A stretch of 64,000 nt of DNA. Origin: Brevibacterium sp. JSBI002. GTDB lineage: Bacteria > Actinomycetota > Actinomycetes > Actinomycetales > Brevibacteriaceae. The notes below the pieces were generated by a model that was not told the DNA's origin, made no database searches, and worked only from the letters and a program-made list of their open reading frames with translations. Position 1 is the first letter of the stretch; the number at the start of each line of letters is the position of its first letter. Below are positions 1 through 9,800 of this stretch, in pieces. The position numbers and the translations under genes were made by a program. Location of the stretch: contig NZ_CP110341.1 in assembly GCF_026013965.1 (NCBI RefSeq), positions 3,677,679-3,741,678 on the forward strand. The letters run 5' to 3'.

Positions 1-2199
1 TCGTCGACGGCTGGGAAAGGCAAGGGCTCCCACGACGACGAATCGACGTCCGGGAACGTGAAGCTCACCGTCGGAGACGTGACAACGACGATCCCGGTGA
101 CCGTCGGCACCGAAACGACCGAGGTCCTCGACTTCTCCGACACCTCGGCGTTCACCGACGGCCACGATCGGGCCACCGGCTCATTCACCGCAGGTGAGCC
201 CAGCCCTGATGGCAAGCCGAGCATCGATCTCACGTATGACTTCTCCACCTCCTCGGCGACGCGCGGCTACTACCTCATTCCGAAGGAGCCGGTGAAGCTG
301 GAAGGCAACACGGTGGCGTTCGAGATGATGGTCCGCGGCGACGGCACCGGGGCCTGGCCGAGGCTGCAGGTGAGCACTCCCGACGGCACGGTGACGAACA
401 TCGACGGCGACCACATCACCTTCGACGGGTGGCAGAAGGTCCGCTTCACCGTCCCCGAGGGGCTCTCCCAACCGCTCACCCTCGAACGGATCCGGATGAT
501 GGAGACCCGGTCTGCCGAGAAGTACACGGGGGACATTTCGATCTCCGACCTCCAAGCGATCTCCACCCCTGAAACCGACGATCCGGCCACCTCAGCGCGG
601 CATGATCCGGCGCTGCTGACGACAGGGACCGTCGCTGACCGTCCGCAGAACATCGCCGTGATGAGCGACGCCCAGTTCGTCGCCACCGACCCGGACTTCG
701 AAGCGGTCAAGGGTGCCAGGCGGACGCTCAAGGAGATCCGTGCCGAAAAGCCGGACCTGCTCGTCATCAACGGCGACCTCGTCGACGAGGCCTCTCCGGA
801 GGATTTCGAGCTGGCGAAGACGATCCTCGACGAGGAGTGGGATGAGTCGATCCCCTACATCTACGTGCCCGGCAACCACGAGATCATGGGTGGGGAGATC
901 GGAAACTTCGAGCACGCTTTCGGCTCCCCGACCGGCGAGCGCACCGTGGGGCGGACGAAGATCGTGACCCTGAATTCCTCGGACGGGACCCTCAACGGCA
1001 GCGATGATTCGCAGTTGAACATGCTCGAAGACGCCCTCGACGAGGTGGCCGAAAGTGACGAGCTGACCGGCATCACCGTGTTCTTCCACCATCCCCCGCA
1101 GGATCCGCTGCCGTCGAAGACAAGCCAGCTCGGGGACCGACGGGAGGCCGAGGAACTCGAGAAGAAGCTCGGAGAGTTCCGCAAGGACAGCGGGAAATCC
1201 GCGGCCGTGGTCAACGGCCACGTAGGAGCATTCCACGGGTCCGCGGTGGAGGGTGTGAGCTACCTGATCAACGGCAATTCCGGGAAGGATCCGGCCGGCA
1301 CCGCGGCGACCGGCGGATTCACCGGGTGGACGATGCTCGGCGTCGATCCCGGCGTCGGCGACGTCGGTGACGATCCGAGCACGGCCGATCGGGTGTGCTG
1401 GCTGGCCGCGGAGACGAAGCCGCGCGTCGATTCGATCTCACTCGAGGCACCCGGTTCCCTGGCCCCGGGACAATCCGCGGACGTCGCGGCATCCTTCACA
1501 CAGGGTGAGCGCACCGTTCCCGTCGGGTGGCCGGCGACCGCCCAATGGGGCGGCGACGGTGTCGTGGTCGATTCCGGCGCCGAGGCGGCTATGCAGAAGG
1601 CGACGGGCGCACAGGTCAGTGCCCGGTCGGCCGGGTCCGGTGCCCCCGAGGCGGCCTCCGACGTCGTCCGCGTCAACCCGGCGACGGGGCAGATCACCGC
1701 GGAGAACCCGGGAACCGCGGTCCTCGAGGTCACCGTCAACGGCAAGACCGCGAAGACCACCATCGAGGTCGCGGGGGAAGAACCGCCTCCGGGTCCCGGC
1801 GATGACGACGGATCGGCCGACAGCGGCGGATCCGCCGACAGTGCGGGAGCTGAGGACGGCTCATCGGAGGGGTCGGACGATGACGGCGCCTCGACCAAGG
1901 CCTCGGCCGGTGCCGATGAGGATTCCTCGGCGGGAAGCGGTTCGGACGGCTCCGGTTCCGATGGCTCCGCTTCGGGAGTCTCGAACGATGGATCGTCGAG
2001 TGCCTCGGCGGGAAACGGTGCAAACGCGGACGGATCGCCCGACGGGGACAGTTCGCCCGACGGGGGTGGCGATCTGCCACGCACCGGCGGACCGGTTCTG
2101 CTCACCGCACTGCTCGGCGCGTTGCTGGTCATCGGCGGGATCATCGCCGTCCGCGCGGCCCGCGTCCGGCGGGCCGGCCGCCCGGCGGGGAGGCACTGA
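1..2199 (+). CDS. Cell-wall-anchored metallophosphoesterase (5' end outside window)
   Basis: The frame is open from base 1, so the start lies upstream of the window; about 732 codons are visible. A calcineurin-like phosphoesterase core covers roughly codons 215-430, with the metal-ligand motifs SDAQF, NGDLVD, GNHE, HHPPQ and GHVGAFH in the usual order. A bacterial Ig-like stretch, a long Gly/Ser/Asp linker, the sortase signal LPRTG (near base 2074), one hydrophobic helix and an Arg-rich tail follow, so the protein is exported and attached to the cell wall. The part before the core is beta-rich. In actinobacteria such proteins often begin with a phosphodiester glycosidase domain, but that region is not visible. 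Hydrolysis of an extracellular phosphoester is inferred; the substrate is unknown. Confidence 0.85.
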   Translation, partial: SSTAGKGKGSHDDESTSGNVKLTVGDVTTTIPVTVGTETTEVLDFSDTSAFTDGHDRATGSFTAGEPSPDGKPSIDLTYDFSTSSATRGYYLIPKEPVKLEGNTVAFEMMVRGDGTGAWPRLQVSTPDGTVTNIDGDHITFDGWQKVRFTVPEGLSQPLTLERIRMMETRSAEKYTGDISISDLQAISTPETDDPATSARHDPALLTTGTVADRPQNIAVMSDAQFVATDPDFEAVKGARRTLKEIRAEKPDLLVINGDLVDEASPEDFELAKTILDEEWDESIPYIYVPGNHEIMGGEIGNFEHAFGSPTGERTVGRTKIVTLNSSDGTLNGSDDSQLNMLEDALDEVAESDELTGITVFFHHPPQDPLPSKTSQLGDRREAEELEKKLGEFRKDSGKSAAVVNGHVGAFHGSAVEGVSYLINGNSGKDPAGTAATGGFTGWTMLGVDPGVGDVGDDPSTADRVCWLAAETKPRVDSISLEAPGSLAPGQSADVAASFTQGERTVPVGWPATAQWGGDGVVVDSGAEAAMQKATGAQVSARSAGSGAPEAASDVVRVNPATGQITAENPGTAVLEVTVNGKTAKTTIEVAGEEPPPGPGDDDGSADSGGSADSAGAEDGSSEGSDDDGASTKASAGADEDSSAGSGSDGSGSDGSASGVSNDGSSSASAGNGANADGSPDGDSSPDGGGDLPRTGGPVLLTALLGALLVIGGIIAVRAARVRRAGRPAGRH

Positions 2200-2298
2200 C
2201 CCGGGCGAACGACCGGCCGTGCGCCCGTACGGAGGTGCACGGACGCCTCGGCGACGGAATGGAATCGGGCGTCCGTCGAAGCCCTTGACCGCCGGTGT

Positions 2299-2304
2299 TA
2301 GTCT
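2299..2304 (+). promoter_or_regulatory. Leaderless -10 element of selD
   Basis: TAGTCT lies exactly six bases before the selD ATG, so transcription should begin at or next to the start codon. There is no Shine-Dalgarno sequence. The -35 is weak (TCGAAG at 17-bp spacing). Confidence 0.5.
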
Positions 2305-2310
2305 CGCAGT

Positions 2311-3297
2311 ATGACTGCGATTCAGGATCGTCTGACCTCGTTCGCCCACGGTGGAGGATGTGCGTGCAAGATCCCGCCGGGTGAACTCGAGGACGCGGTG
2401 CGCGGGCTAGTCGGCCAGTCCGGTCCAGACGTCCTTGTCGGCCTCGATGACGGTGATGATGCCTCGGCGGTGCGGGTCCGTGACGACCTTGCGGTGCTCT
2501 CGACGGCGGACTTCTTCACTCCCGTCGTCGACGATGCTTACGACTGGGGTCGGATCGCGGCGGCCAACGCGCTCTCCGACATCTACGCGATGGGCGGGAC
2601 CCCGGTGACGGCGATCAACCTCGTCGGGTGGCCGCGGGAGAAGCTGCCGATGGAGCTGCTCACCGAGGTGCTTCGCGGCGGGCTCGACGTGGCGGCACAG
2701 GCGAACTGCCCCGTTGCCGGCGGACATTCGATCGACGATCCCGAACCGAAGTACGGCATGGCCGTCACCGGCGTGGCCCACCCGGATGAACTCATGCGCA
2801 ATGATGCCGCCGAGGTGGGTCTTCCCCTGACATTGACCAAGCCGATCGGCGTGGGCATCCTCAACAATCGGCACAAGCAGACCGGCGAGGTCTCCGAGGA
2901 GGCCATCGCCACGATGACCGCGCTCAACGACGAAGCCTCACGCGCCGCTGTCGCGGCCGGAGTGCGAGCAGCCACCGACGTCACCGGTTTCGGTCTGCTC
3001 GGGCACCTGTTCAAGATGGCGCGGGCCTCCGGGGTCGGAGCGGTCATCGATGCGTCTGCGGTACCCCGCCTCGGCGGTGTCGATGAGTCGATCGCTGACG
3101 GGTACGTGTCCGGCGGAACCAGGCGAAACCTCGACTGGGTGCGGCCTCATCTGACTGCGGATGATTCCGTGACCGAGGACGATCTGCTCCTTCTGGCCGA
3201 CGCGCAGACCTCCGGCGGGCTGCTCGTCGTCGGTGAACTGCCCGGTCACCCCGTCATCGGTGAGATCGTTGCTGGGTCTGGCGTGCACGTGCGGTAA
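2311..3297 (+). CDS. selD: Selenide, water dikinase (selenophosphate synthetase)
   Basis: SelD makes selenophosphate from selenide and ATP, the selenium donor for selenocysteinyl-tRNA. The 328-residue product has the catalytic segment HGGGCACK, with Cys17 and Lys20 at the same numbers as in the E. coli enzyme, then the AIRS-type ATP-binding fold (GLDDGDDASAVRV, DVTGFGLLGH, AQTSGGLL). The length is close to the family norm. The active-site Cys is an ordinary cysteine codon. The ATG is preceded by a -10 box and no ribosome site, so it is probably leaderless. The likely client is the selenocysteine formate dehydrogenase encoded about 7 kb away on the other strand. No selA, selB or selC gene is present in the window. 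Confidence 0.96.
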   Translation: MTAIQDRLTSFAHGGGCACKIPPGELEDAVRGLVGQSGPDVLVGLDDGDDASAVRVRDDLAVLSTADFFTPVVDDAYDWGRIAAANALSDIYAMGGTPVTAINLVGWPREKLPMELLTEVLRGGLDVAAQANCPVAGGHSIDDPEPKYGMAVTGVAHPDELMRNDAAEVGLPLTLTKPIGVGILNNRHKQTGEVSEEAIATMTALNDEASRAAVAAGVRAATDVTGFGLLGHLFKMARASGVGAVIDASAVPRLGGVDESIADGYVSGGTRRNLDWVRPHLTADDSVTEDDLLLLADAQTSGGLLVVGELPGHPVIGEIVAGSGVHVR

Positions 3298-3390
3298 TTG
3301 GTTTGGACAGGTGCCTGACTGAGTTTGTGAACGGTCTGGGTTCTGAGCAGATTCGAAGCTAGATTTCATTTGTAGTCTCAGTGCCCTTGC

Positions 3391-3396
3391 TAGCGT
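3391..3396 (+). promoter_or_regulatory. Leaderless -10 element of the PH/SHOCT-like gene
   Basis: TAGCGT ends seven bases before the ATG at 3404, with no ribosome-binding site between. Confidence 0.4.
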
Positions 3397-3403
3397 GCAG
3401 AGT

Positions 3404-4075
3404 ATGGGACTTCAAGACTTCATTTTTGGCCGAACAGACAAGCAGCGAGCCAAGCGGGCCGAGAAGATACGACAGAAATTTGGTTCGGATCCTGAGCTGA
3501 CTCCAATCATGCTGGAGGTGCTGACCAAGGCAAACGATGTCCCTGATGAAACGAAGATCGCTCTGTACAAGGAGGCGGTTCCGGCAGGTGCGGATCCGAC
3601 TCGAGTTTCACTCGCCTTTCAGCTCGAGGAGAGCCTCCACCAAGTTGCTGTCCTCTTCCCCGACGGCCTGAGCATTTTCACTCGGAAACACGGAAAGCAG
3701 AAGAATGGGGAACCTCATCCCATCACTGGGGCGCAGATGCCGTTCTGGGGAATCCAGTCCGTCGAAATCCGAACCCTGCAGAATGCAGATACCGCTCTCA
3801 TCGTCAGCGGCAGCGATGGGAAGCAACCCTATCGACTGGCATATCTGAACACAGACGCCAAAGAGATCAAGTCCTTCGCCGAGGATCTTGAGGCCGCGCG
3901 CAAGGCCGATGCTCAGCGAAGGGCCGAGCGACCGAGGGTCAACATCGATTCTTCACTTTCACCGGAAGAACAGCTCAAAGCCTTGCAGCAGATGCGCGAG
4001 ATGACCAACATGCCTGACGACGCCTACGAAGCCGCCGTCCGTAAGATCAAAGAGAGCCAGACTACTTGGGAGTGA
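3404..4075 (+). CDS. PH-like and SHOCT-like domain protein, function unknown
   Basis: A 223-residue soluble protein. A basic N-terminal helix (residues 5-25) is followed by a beta-rich middle (about 70-165) resembling a bacterial PH domain, with the segment DGLSIFTRKHG. The C-terminal segment (about 185-223) resembles a SHOCT domain: SPEEQLKALQQMREM, then MPDDAYEAAVRKI. The ATG at 3404 is chosen over the GTG at 3395 because a -10 box sits seven bases upstream. Base composition and codon use are less GC-rich than the neighbours, a possible sign of recent acquisition. The 3' end overlaps the convergent small membrane-protein gene by 14 bases. Function is not known. Confidence 0.75.
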   Translation: MGLQDFIFGRTDKQRAKRAEKIRQKFGSDPELTPIMLEVLTKANDVPDETKIALYKEAVPAGADPTRVSLAFQLEESLHQVAVLFPDGLSIFTRKHGKQKNGEPHPITGAQMPFWGIQSVEIRTLQNADTALIVSGSDGKQPYRLAYLNTDAKEIKSFAEDLEAARKADAQRRAERPRVNIDSSLSPEEQLKALQQMREMTNMPDDAYEAAVRKIKESQTTWE

Positions 4076-4280
4076 CGTCCTCGTCGCGGAATTGACGGAA
4101 GCTGGCCATACAGAACCAGAAGATGACCCCCTGGACGAGTCCGAACAGCAGTGTCTGCCACCACCTGAACATCCCATTGCTCCATCCAAGGAAATTCATT
4201 AGGACGTAGACCAGCGGAAAGGCCACCGCCACCGACACACCGAGCCTGACGCTCTCGCGATCATTGAGCAACTTCTTCAT
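4062..4280 (-). CDS. Small two-helix membrane protein
   Basis: A 72-residue protein with two hydrophobic helices (about residues 13-32 and 42-60), a basic start (MKKLLNDRES) and a charged cytosolic tail. It overlaps the convergent upstream gene by 14 bases. The ribosome site is weak. I do not recognise a family. The hydrophobic pattern and its position in an otherwise empty gap favour a real gene, but support is modest. Confidence 0.55.
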   Translation of the reverse strand: MKKLLNDRESVRLGVSVAVAFPLVYVLMNFLGWSNGMFRWWQTLLFGLVQGVIFWFCMASFRQFRDEDVTPK

Positions 4281-4461
4281 AGGATACTCACGCTATCGAA
4301 CGAGAGCGATATTGCAAGGCTGTTTGCCAACCGGCTGAGTATCACTCACCGTTAGCGTCTAATCACCTCGCAGCACCGGGGTGTTTTGGCGCTAGCGGTG
4401 TGGGATGCCAACGGAACTGTATAAGTACCCACTGGCGGTGAGAAGTTGGCACTATCAGTGT

Positions 4462-5712
4462 TTAGCGCCCGGTGGTGATGGAGTCGTCGGTGATGCCGCG
4501 AGCCCGACGTTCCTCGAGGCGAGCGCGCTGCGGTTCGACCACGTGGCGCGGGTCCTTCGTCGATTCGATTCCGGCCTCCAACACGCCGAAACGCGTGTAC
4601 GCCGAGGCGGCAGCGAGTGCCGCACCGGAGACGACGGACAGTCCGCGCAGAACAGCACGCGTCTTCCAACTCCGTTTGCCCAAGGTTCCGGAGCTGGCAC
4701 CAGACGCCAGTTTCTTCCCGAACACGCGCGCCCCCACCTCGACGGCGGCGGCACCGACGGCCCCGACGATGAGCAGCTTCTCGGCCCGATGCAACTTGTG
4801 TCCCGGCTCGCCGTCGTCCAACGGATCGACCTCGGCCGGGTGCATGCGCTTCCTCATCGCCGACATCGCATAAGCCTCTCCGGCGGTGCCGGTGAGCGCG
4901 AGCAGTCGGGCCGGGCCGGTCTCGGCCACCGGTGCCAATGCCATCGCGGCACCTCCGGCGGCCATCGAAGCCGAGGACACGAACACATACGGCAGACCAT
5001 TGCGACCGGCAGCGTTCCAGGTCGGAACGGCCGTCGCCCCGAGAAGCACAGCGGTATATGCGGCTAGCGGAGTGGCGAAGAAGGCGGATTCGACGGCCGC
5101 CGGCGTCTCCATCGCATGGAGCACCTTGCGCAGCGGGCCCAGAGGCAGCAGCTTCTCACCGGTGATCCGGTCGAGTTCGATCGCGAAGGTCACTCCTGAT
5201 CCGACACCGAAGCCGGAGAGGATCCACGTGCCCAGGCTCATCGGCGACGAGACTTTGACCACGCGCATCATATTGAGGAATCGTTCGGGCCTGCCGAGGT
5301 CGGCCACGAGAGCGGCACCGCCGATGCCGGTGGCCGCTATCGCAGTCATCCGGGAGGCGATGCGCAGACCCGGCCGGTCGGTCAGCTGCGCGCCGAAGCC
5401 GAGCAGAGACGAACCGCCGGCCAGACCGCCGAGGAACAGGTACGTCCCGATCTCATCGCCCCACGGCGGGGCCTTGACGATCGCTCGACCGTAGTAGGAC
5501 GTGAACTCGACGTCCTCGACCATGGGCATCTCCCGGTTGCCGTCGGCACCGCGGTTCTTCCACCCGCCGCCGCGACCGTTGCCGCCGCGACCGCCCCGAC
5601 GGCCACCGGAACCGTCAGATCCGCCGCGACCGCCACGGCCGCCTCGGCGACGTTTTCTGCGTCCGCCTTCCGGCTCGGGTGGGCGGTAGGAATCAAATTC
5701 TGAGGTGCTCAT
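4462..5712 (-). CDS. Formate dehydrogenase membrane anchor, NrfD-like
   Basis: A 416-residue integral membrane subunit of the NrfD/PsrC family, expected to anchor the formate dehydrogenase and pass electrons to the quinone pool. About eight hydrophobic helices span residues 85-395. The first 65 residues are unusual: a hydrophilic basic tail rich in RGG and GRGG (for example RRKRRRGGRGGRGG). The ATG at 5712 overlaps the stop of the iron-sulfur subunit as ATGA, which indicates translational coupling and fixes the start. The longer open frame upstream is only read-through into the neighbour's antisense frame. The NrfD assignment rests on membrane pattern and operon position; the electron acceptor is inferred. 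Confidence 0.85.
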   Translation of the reverse strand: MSTSEFDSYRPPEPEGGRRKRRRGGRGGRGGSDGSGGRRGGRGGNGRGGGWKNRGADGNREMPMVEDVEFTSYYGRAIVKAPPWGDEIGTYLFLGGLAGGSSLLGFGAQLTDRPGLRIASRMTAIAATGIGGAALVADLGRPERFLNMMRVVKVSSPMSLGTWILSGFGVGSGVTFAIELDRITGEKLLPLGPLRKVLHAMETPAAVESAFFATPLAAYTAVLLGATAVPTWNAAGRNGLPYVFVSSASMAAGGAAMALAPVAETGPARLLALTGTAGEAYAMSAMRKRMHPAEVDPLDDGEPGHKLHRAEKLLIVGAVGAAAVEVGARVFGKKLASGASSGTLGKRSWKTRAVLRGLSVVSGAALAAASAYTRFGVLEAGIESTKDPRHVVEPQRARLEERRARGITDDSITTGR

Positions 5713-6836
5713 GAACGGCGGCTCCCAAGGAACGCGAGTCCGGCCGCGGCGACCATGCCCAGCGCCGCGATCCCGGCGTTGGCGTACATCTTCGGCAGGT
5801 CCTTGGTCGCGACCCGCGGGTCCGGCGGCAGGCCGTAGACCTCGGGTTCGTCGAGGAGGAGGAACACGGATCCGGTGCCGCCGACCCCGTCGTTCGGGTT
5901 CGCCCCGTAGAGGCGAGCCTCGGTCAGTCCCTTCGCGTGGAGTTCGGCCACTCGGTCGTGCGCCTGGTCGACCATGTCCTGACGGTCGCCGAACTTGATC
6001 GACTGAGTCGGGCAGGTCTGCGCGCAGGCTGGTTCCTGACCCTCGACGAGGCGGTCGTAGCAGAGGGTGCACTTATTCGCGGTACCCGCGTTCGGCACAT
6101 CCATGTCCGCGGCCTTGCGATCATCCCGGTCAGTAGGGGTGTTGATCGTGCCGTCGTCGCGGCGTTCGATGACGCCGAAGGGGCAGCCGGCCACACAGGT
6201 TCCACAGCCGTTGCAGACATCGTTCTGGACGACGACGGTGTCGAATTCGGTGCGGAAGAGCGCGCCGGTCGGGCACACGTCGAGGCAGCCGGCGTGCGTG
6301 CAGTGTTTGCACACGTCAGACGACATCAGCCACCGGAAGTCCGCGGTGTCCGGGGGCGTCGTGTCGACGTTCGACAGGTCGGTCGGCTCCAGAGCACCCG
6401 GTGCCAGCAGATCGACGTTGAGCTCAGGCGTCGTCGGCAGACCGGCGGAGGTCCGGCCCTCGGCCGCCGCACCCAGGGCCCCGTCCAGCGGCTGAGCGGC
6501 GGCAGACTCATCGGTGCGCGGGCGGATCGTGGGCATGCCGAGATTGACGAGCTTGCGCCCGGATTCCCGAGCCTTCTCGATGCGCTCGGAATCCTGTTCG
6601 ACGAAAGCGACGTGACGCCACGTGTTCGCACCGACGCTGCCCGTATTGTCATACGACGAACCGAGCAGTTCGAAGGTGCCGTCCTGCGGGTTGCGGTTCC
6701 ACTCTTTGCACGCGACTTCGCAGGCCTTGCAGCCGATGCAGATCGAGGTGTCGGTGAAGAATCCCTTGCGGCTGTGCGCGGAATCGTGCCAGTGCCCGTC
6801 CGCGAGCGTGTCGTCATCGATCGTCGGTGTCGACAT
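5709..6836 (-). CDS. Formate dehydrogenase iron-sulfur (beta) subunit
   Basis: A 375-residue electron-transfer subunit with four ferredoxin-type cysteine clusters: CIGCKACEVACKEWN near residue 33, CKHCTHAGCLDVCPTG near 177, CNGCGTCVAGCP near 208 and CTLCYDRLVEGQEPACAQTC near 250. It ends in a single hydrophobic helix (about 352-371), as in FdnH/FdoH-type subunits. Its ATG overlaps the stop of the catalytic subunit as TGATG, and its own stop overlaps the next ATG as ATGA, so the three genes form one tightly coupled operon. It carries electrons from the molybdopterin subunit to the NrfD-like anchor. Confidence 0.95.
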   Translation of the reverse strand: MSTPTIDDDTLADGHWHDSAHSRKGFFTDTSICIGCKACEVACKEWNRNPQDGTFELLGSSYDNTGSVGANTWRHVAFVEQDSERIEKARESGRKLVNLGMPTIRPRTDESAAAQPLDGALGAAAEGRTSAGLPTTPELNVDLLAPGALEPTDLSNVDTTPPDTADFRWLMSSDVCKHCTHAGCLDVCPTGALFRTEFDTVVVQNDVCNGCGTCVAGCPFGVIERRDDGTINTPTDRDDRKAADMDVPNAGTANKCTLCYDRLVEGQEPACAQTCPTQSIKFGDRQDMVDQAHDRVAELHAKGLTEARLYGANPNDGVGGTGSVFLLLDEPEVYGLPPDPRVATKDLPKMYANAGIAALGMVAAAGLAFLGSRRS

Positions 6837-9800
6837 CAGTCGTCCTCCTCCTCGTTCTGCTGGCGCGCTTCGTCAGCCTGCCGATCCCGAGCCGCGCGGG
6901 CGCGAGCCTCCGCTTCGGCCACCTCGGTTTCGGCGATCGCACTGCCGTCGGCGTGCCGGCCGTGGTCGGGGTCGCCGTCGCTGGGGTCCCCGTCGTCGGC
7001 GCGGTTCGACACGGCCGTCTCGGCGGGTTCGGTCGCCTCGGTGGGTCCGATGGTGATCCTACCGCTGCGATCATCGGCACTATCGACCGTCGCCGAGGCG
7101 TCGGTGTCGCCCTCGCCGGATCCCCTCGCCGAGGCGGTCGTGCCGTCCCGATCGGAGGCTCCATCCCGTCCCCCGTCCAGGGTCCTGCCCGGGGTGACGC
7201 CGACGGCCGAATCACCGCCTCGGTGAGCGTGCCCACCGGCGCTGCGGCCCTGTCCGGCGTGATGTGAGGCCTCGACATCCTCGGCGGGAACGGTGACCTG
7301 CTGGTTTCCGGATTCGGGACTGAGTCCGGCCTCTCGCTGGTACTTCTCGACGAAGTCGACGAGTTCGGGTCCGCGGGGACGGCGGCCGGGCATGATCGTT
7401 CCGGCCACGTATTTGCTGTTCTGGATGTAGACGTTGGGGTCCATCGTCACACCCAGCAGGTCGTTGGCGGAATCGCCCTCGACGACGGCTCCCTGACCGC
7501 CCACGCCCCAGTGGTAGGGCAGGCCGATCTGGTGGACGGTCTTCCCGCCGATGGTCAGCGGAGTCATCCGCTTCGTCACGAGGACGCGGGCCTCGATGGC
7601 CGCCCGCGGGGAGACCAGGGTGGCCCAACCGTAGGGCTCGAGTCCCACCTCGGCGGCGAGTTCCGGTGAGATCTCGCAGAACATCTCCGGTTGCAGCTCC
7701 GACAGGTACGGCAGCCACCGGGACATGCCTCCGGCGGTGTGGTGCTCGGTGAGCCGGTAGGTCGTGAACACGTAGGGGAAGACCTCGGATCCGGGCACCC
7801 CGGCACCGGGTGCGGACAGGTTGTCTTCACGGCGCATGACCATCCGGGTCGGGCTGTTCTGCTGCGCATACAGCGGGTTGACGACCGTCGATTCCTGCGG
7901 CTCGTAGTGCGTGGGCATCGGACCGTCGACCATGCCGCTGGGCGCGAACAGCCACCCCTTGCCGTCGGCCTGCATGATGAACGGATCGTCGCCGTCCAGG
8001 TGGGCGGGCCCGCCGTAGGCGATATTCGATCGGGCGGCGGGTGCACGGTCGATCGGGAAGTCGGGCACGTCCTTGCCCGTCCACTTCCCGGCCTCGTCGT
8101 CCCACCACACGAACTTCTTCCGCTCCGACCAGGGAGTACCGTCCGGTGCGGCCGAGGCACGGTTGTACAGGATGCGACGGTTCGCCGGCCAGGCCCACGC
8201 CCATTCGGCGGCGGTCTCGTCCTGCTCATCCAGCGGTTTTCGGCGGGCGGCCATGTTCTGACCACCGGCATAGACGCCGGCGTAGATCCAGCAGCCTCCG
8301 GCGGTGGTCCCGTCGTCGGTCATCTGGTTGAAGTTGTCCAAGGGCTCGCCGTCGCGGTCGCCGCCGATGAAGTAGCCGTTGATCTCCCTGACGACCGCCT
8401 CGGCGTCGACTTCGTTCTCCTCGTCGACCGGGTAGTCCCAGGTCATGTCGAGCAGCGGACGATCGCGGGGGTCGTCGGAGTCTTTCAGCTTCTCGCGCAC
8501 GGCTTGGCCGAGCTCATAGAAGAAGTCGAGCTCGCTCTGTGCGTCTCCCGGCGGGTTGACAGCCTTGTGACGCCACTGCACCAGACGCTGAGTCTGCGTG
8601 AAGGTACCGGCCTTCTCCGTATGGTTGGCCGCGGGCAGGAAGAACATCTCGGTGTCGATGTCCTCGGTCTTCAGCTCCCCGGTCTCGATCTCGGGGCCGT
8701 CCTTCCACCAGGTGGCCGATTCGATGAGGCTGAAGTCGCGGACGACCATCCACTTCAGGTGGCTCATGGCCATGCGCTGCATGCGCCCGTTGGCCGAGCC
8801 CACGGCCGGGTTCTGCCCAAGCAGGAAGTACCCGTCGACTCCGTCGTTGAGCATGCGCACCGCGGTCTGATAGGTGCCGTGGGCGCCGTTGATGCGCGGC
8901 AGATAGTCGAAGGCGAAGTCATTGTCTGCCGTCGCCGCATCGCCCCACCAAGCCTTGAGCAGGTTGGTGGCGTAGGCGCGGCCGTTGGCCCAGTAGCCCT
9001 TATGGGTCTCCGGGGTGCCCACGGCTGCAACGTAGTCGTCGAAGGTGTCGTGGATCCCGGCGCTGGGCATCGGCAGGTAGCCGGGCAGCAGGTTGAAGAG
9101 GGTGGGAATGTCCGTCGATCCCTGGATCGTCGCGTGCCCGCGCAGCGCCATGATTCCACCGCCCGGTCGACCCATGTTGCCCAGCAGGAGCTGGAGGATC
9201 GAGGCGGTGCGGATGAATTGCGCGCCGAGGCTGTGCTGGGTCCACCCAACCGCGTAGGCGAAGCACGTGGTCCGTTCCCGACCCGAGTTCTCGGTCACCG
9301 ATTCGTAGAGGTAGTCGAAGTCTGCGGGTTTGATTCCGCAGTTCTCTTCGACCATCTCCGGCGTGTAGCGCGAGTAGTGGCGGCGGAGGATCTGGAAGAC
9401 CGATTTCGGGTCCTTCAGGCTCGGATCCTTGAGTGGCGCACCGTGCTCATCGGTCTGGTACGACCACGTCGAGTTCTCGTACGAGTTCGTGTCCGGGTCG
9501 AACCCGGAGAACAGTCCGTCGAGATCCTCGGTGTCGACATAGTCGTCGCTGATGAGGTTCGCGGCGTTGGTGTAAGCGCGCACGTACTCGTCGAAGTAGC
9601 GGCCCTCGCTCAGCACACGGTTGATGAGCGCACCGAGCAGCACGATGTCGGAGCCGGCCCGGATGGGCACATGCTTATCGGCGATCGCGGTGGTGCGCGT
9701 GAAACGAGGATCGACGTGGATGATGCGGGCACCACGGGCCTTGGCCTCGGTCACCCATTGGAAACCCACGGGGTGGCACTCGGCCATATTGGAACCCTGG

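Noticed and set aside
3298..3403. A selC (tRNA-Sec) gene next to selD
   Set aside because: No 90-100-base cloverleaf with a UCA anticodon is present here or next to the formate dehydrogenase operon.
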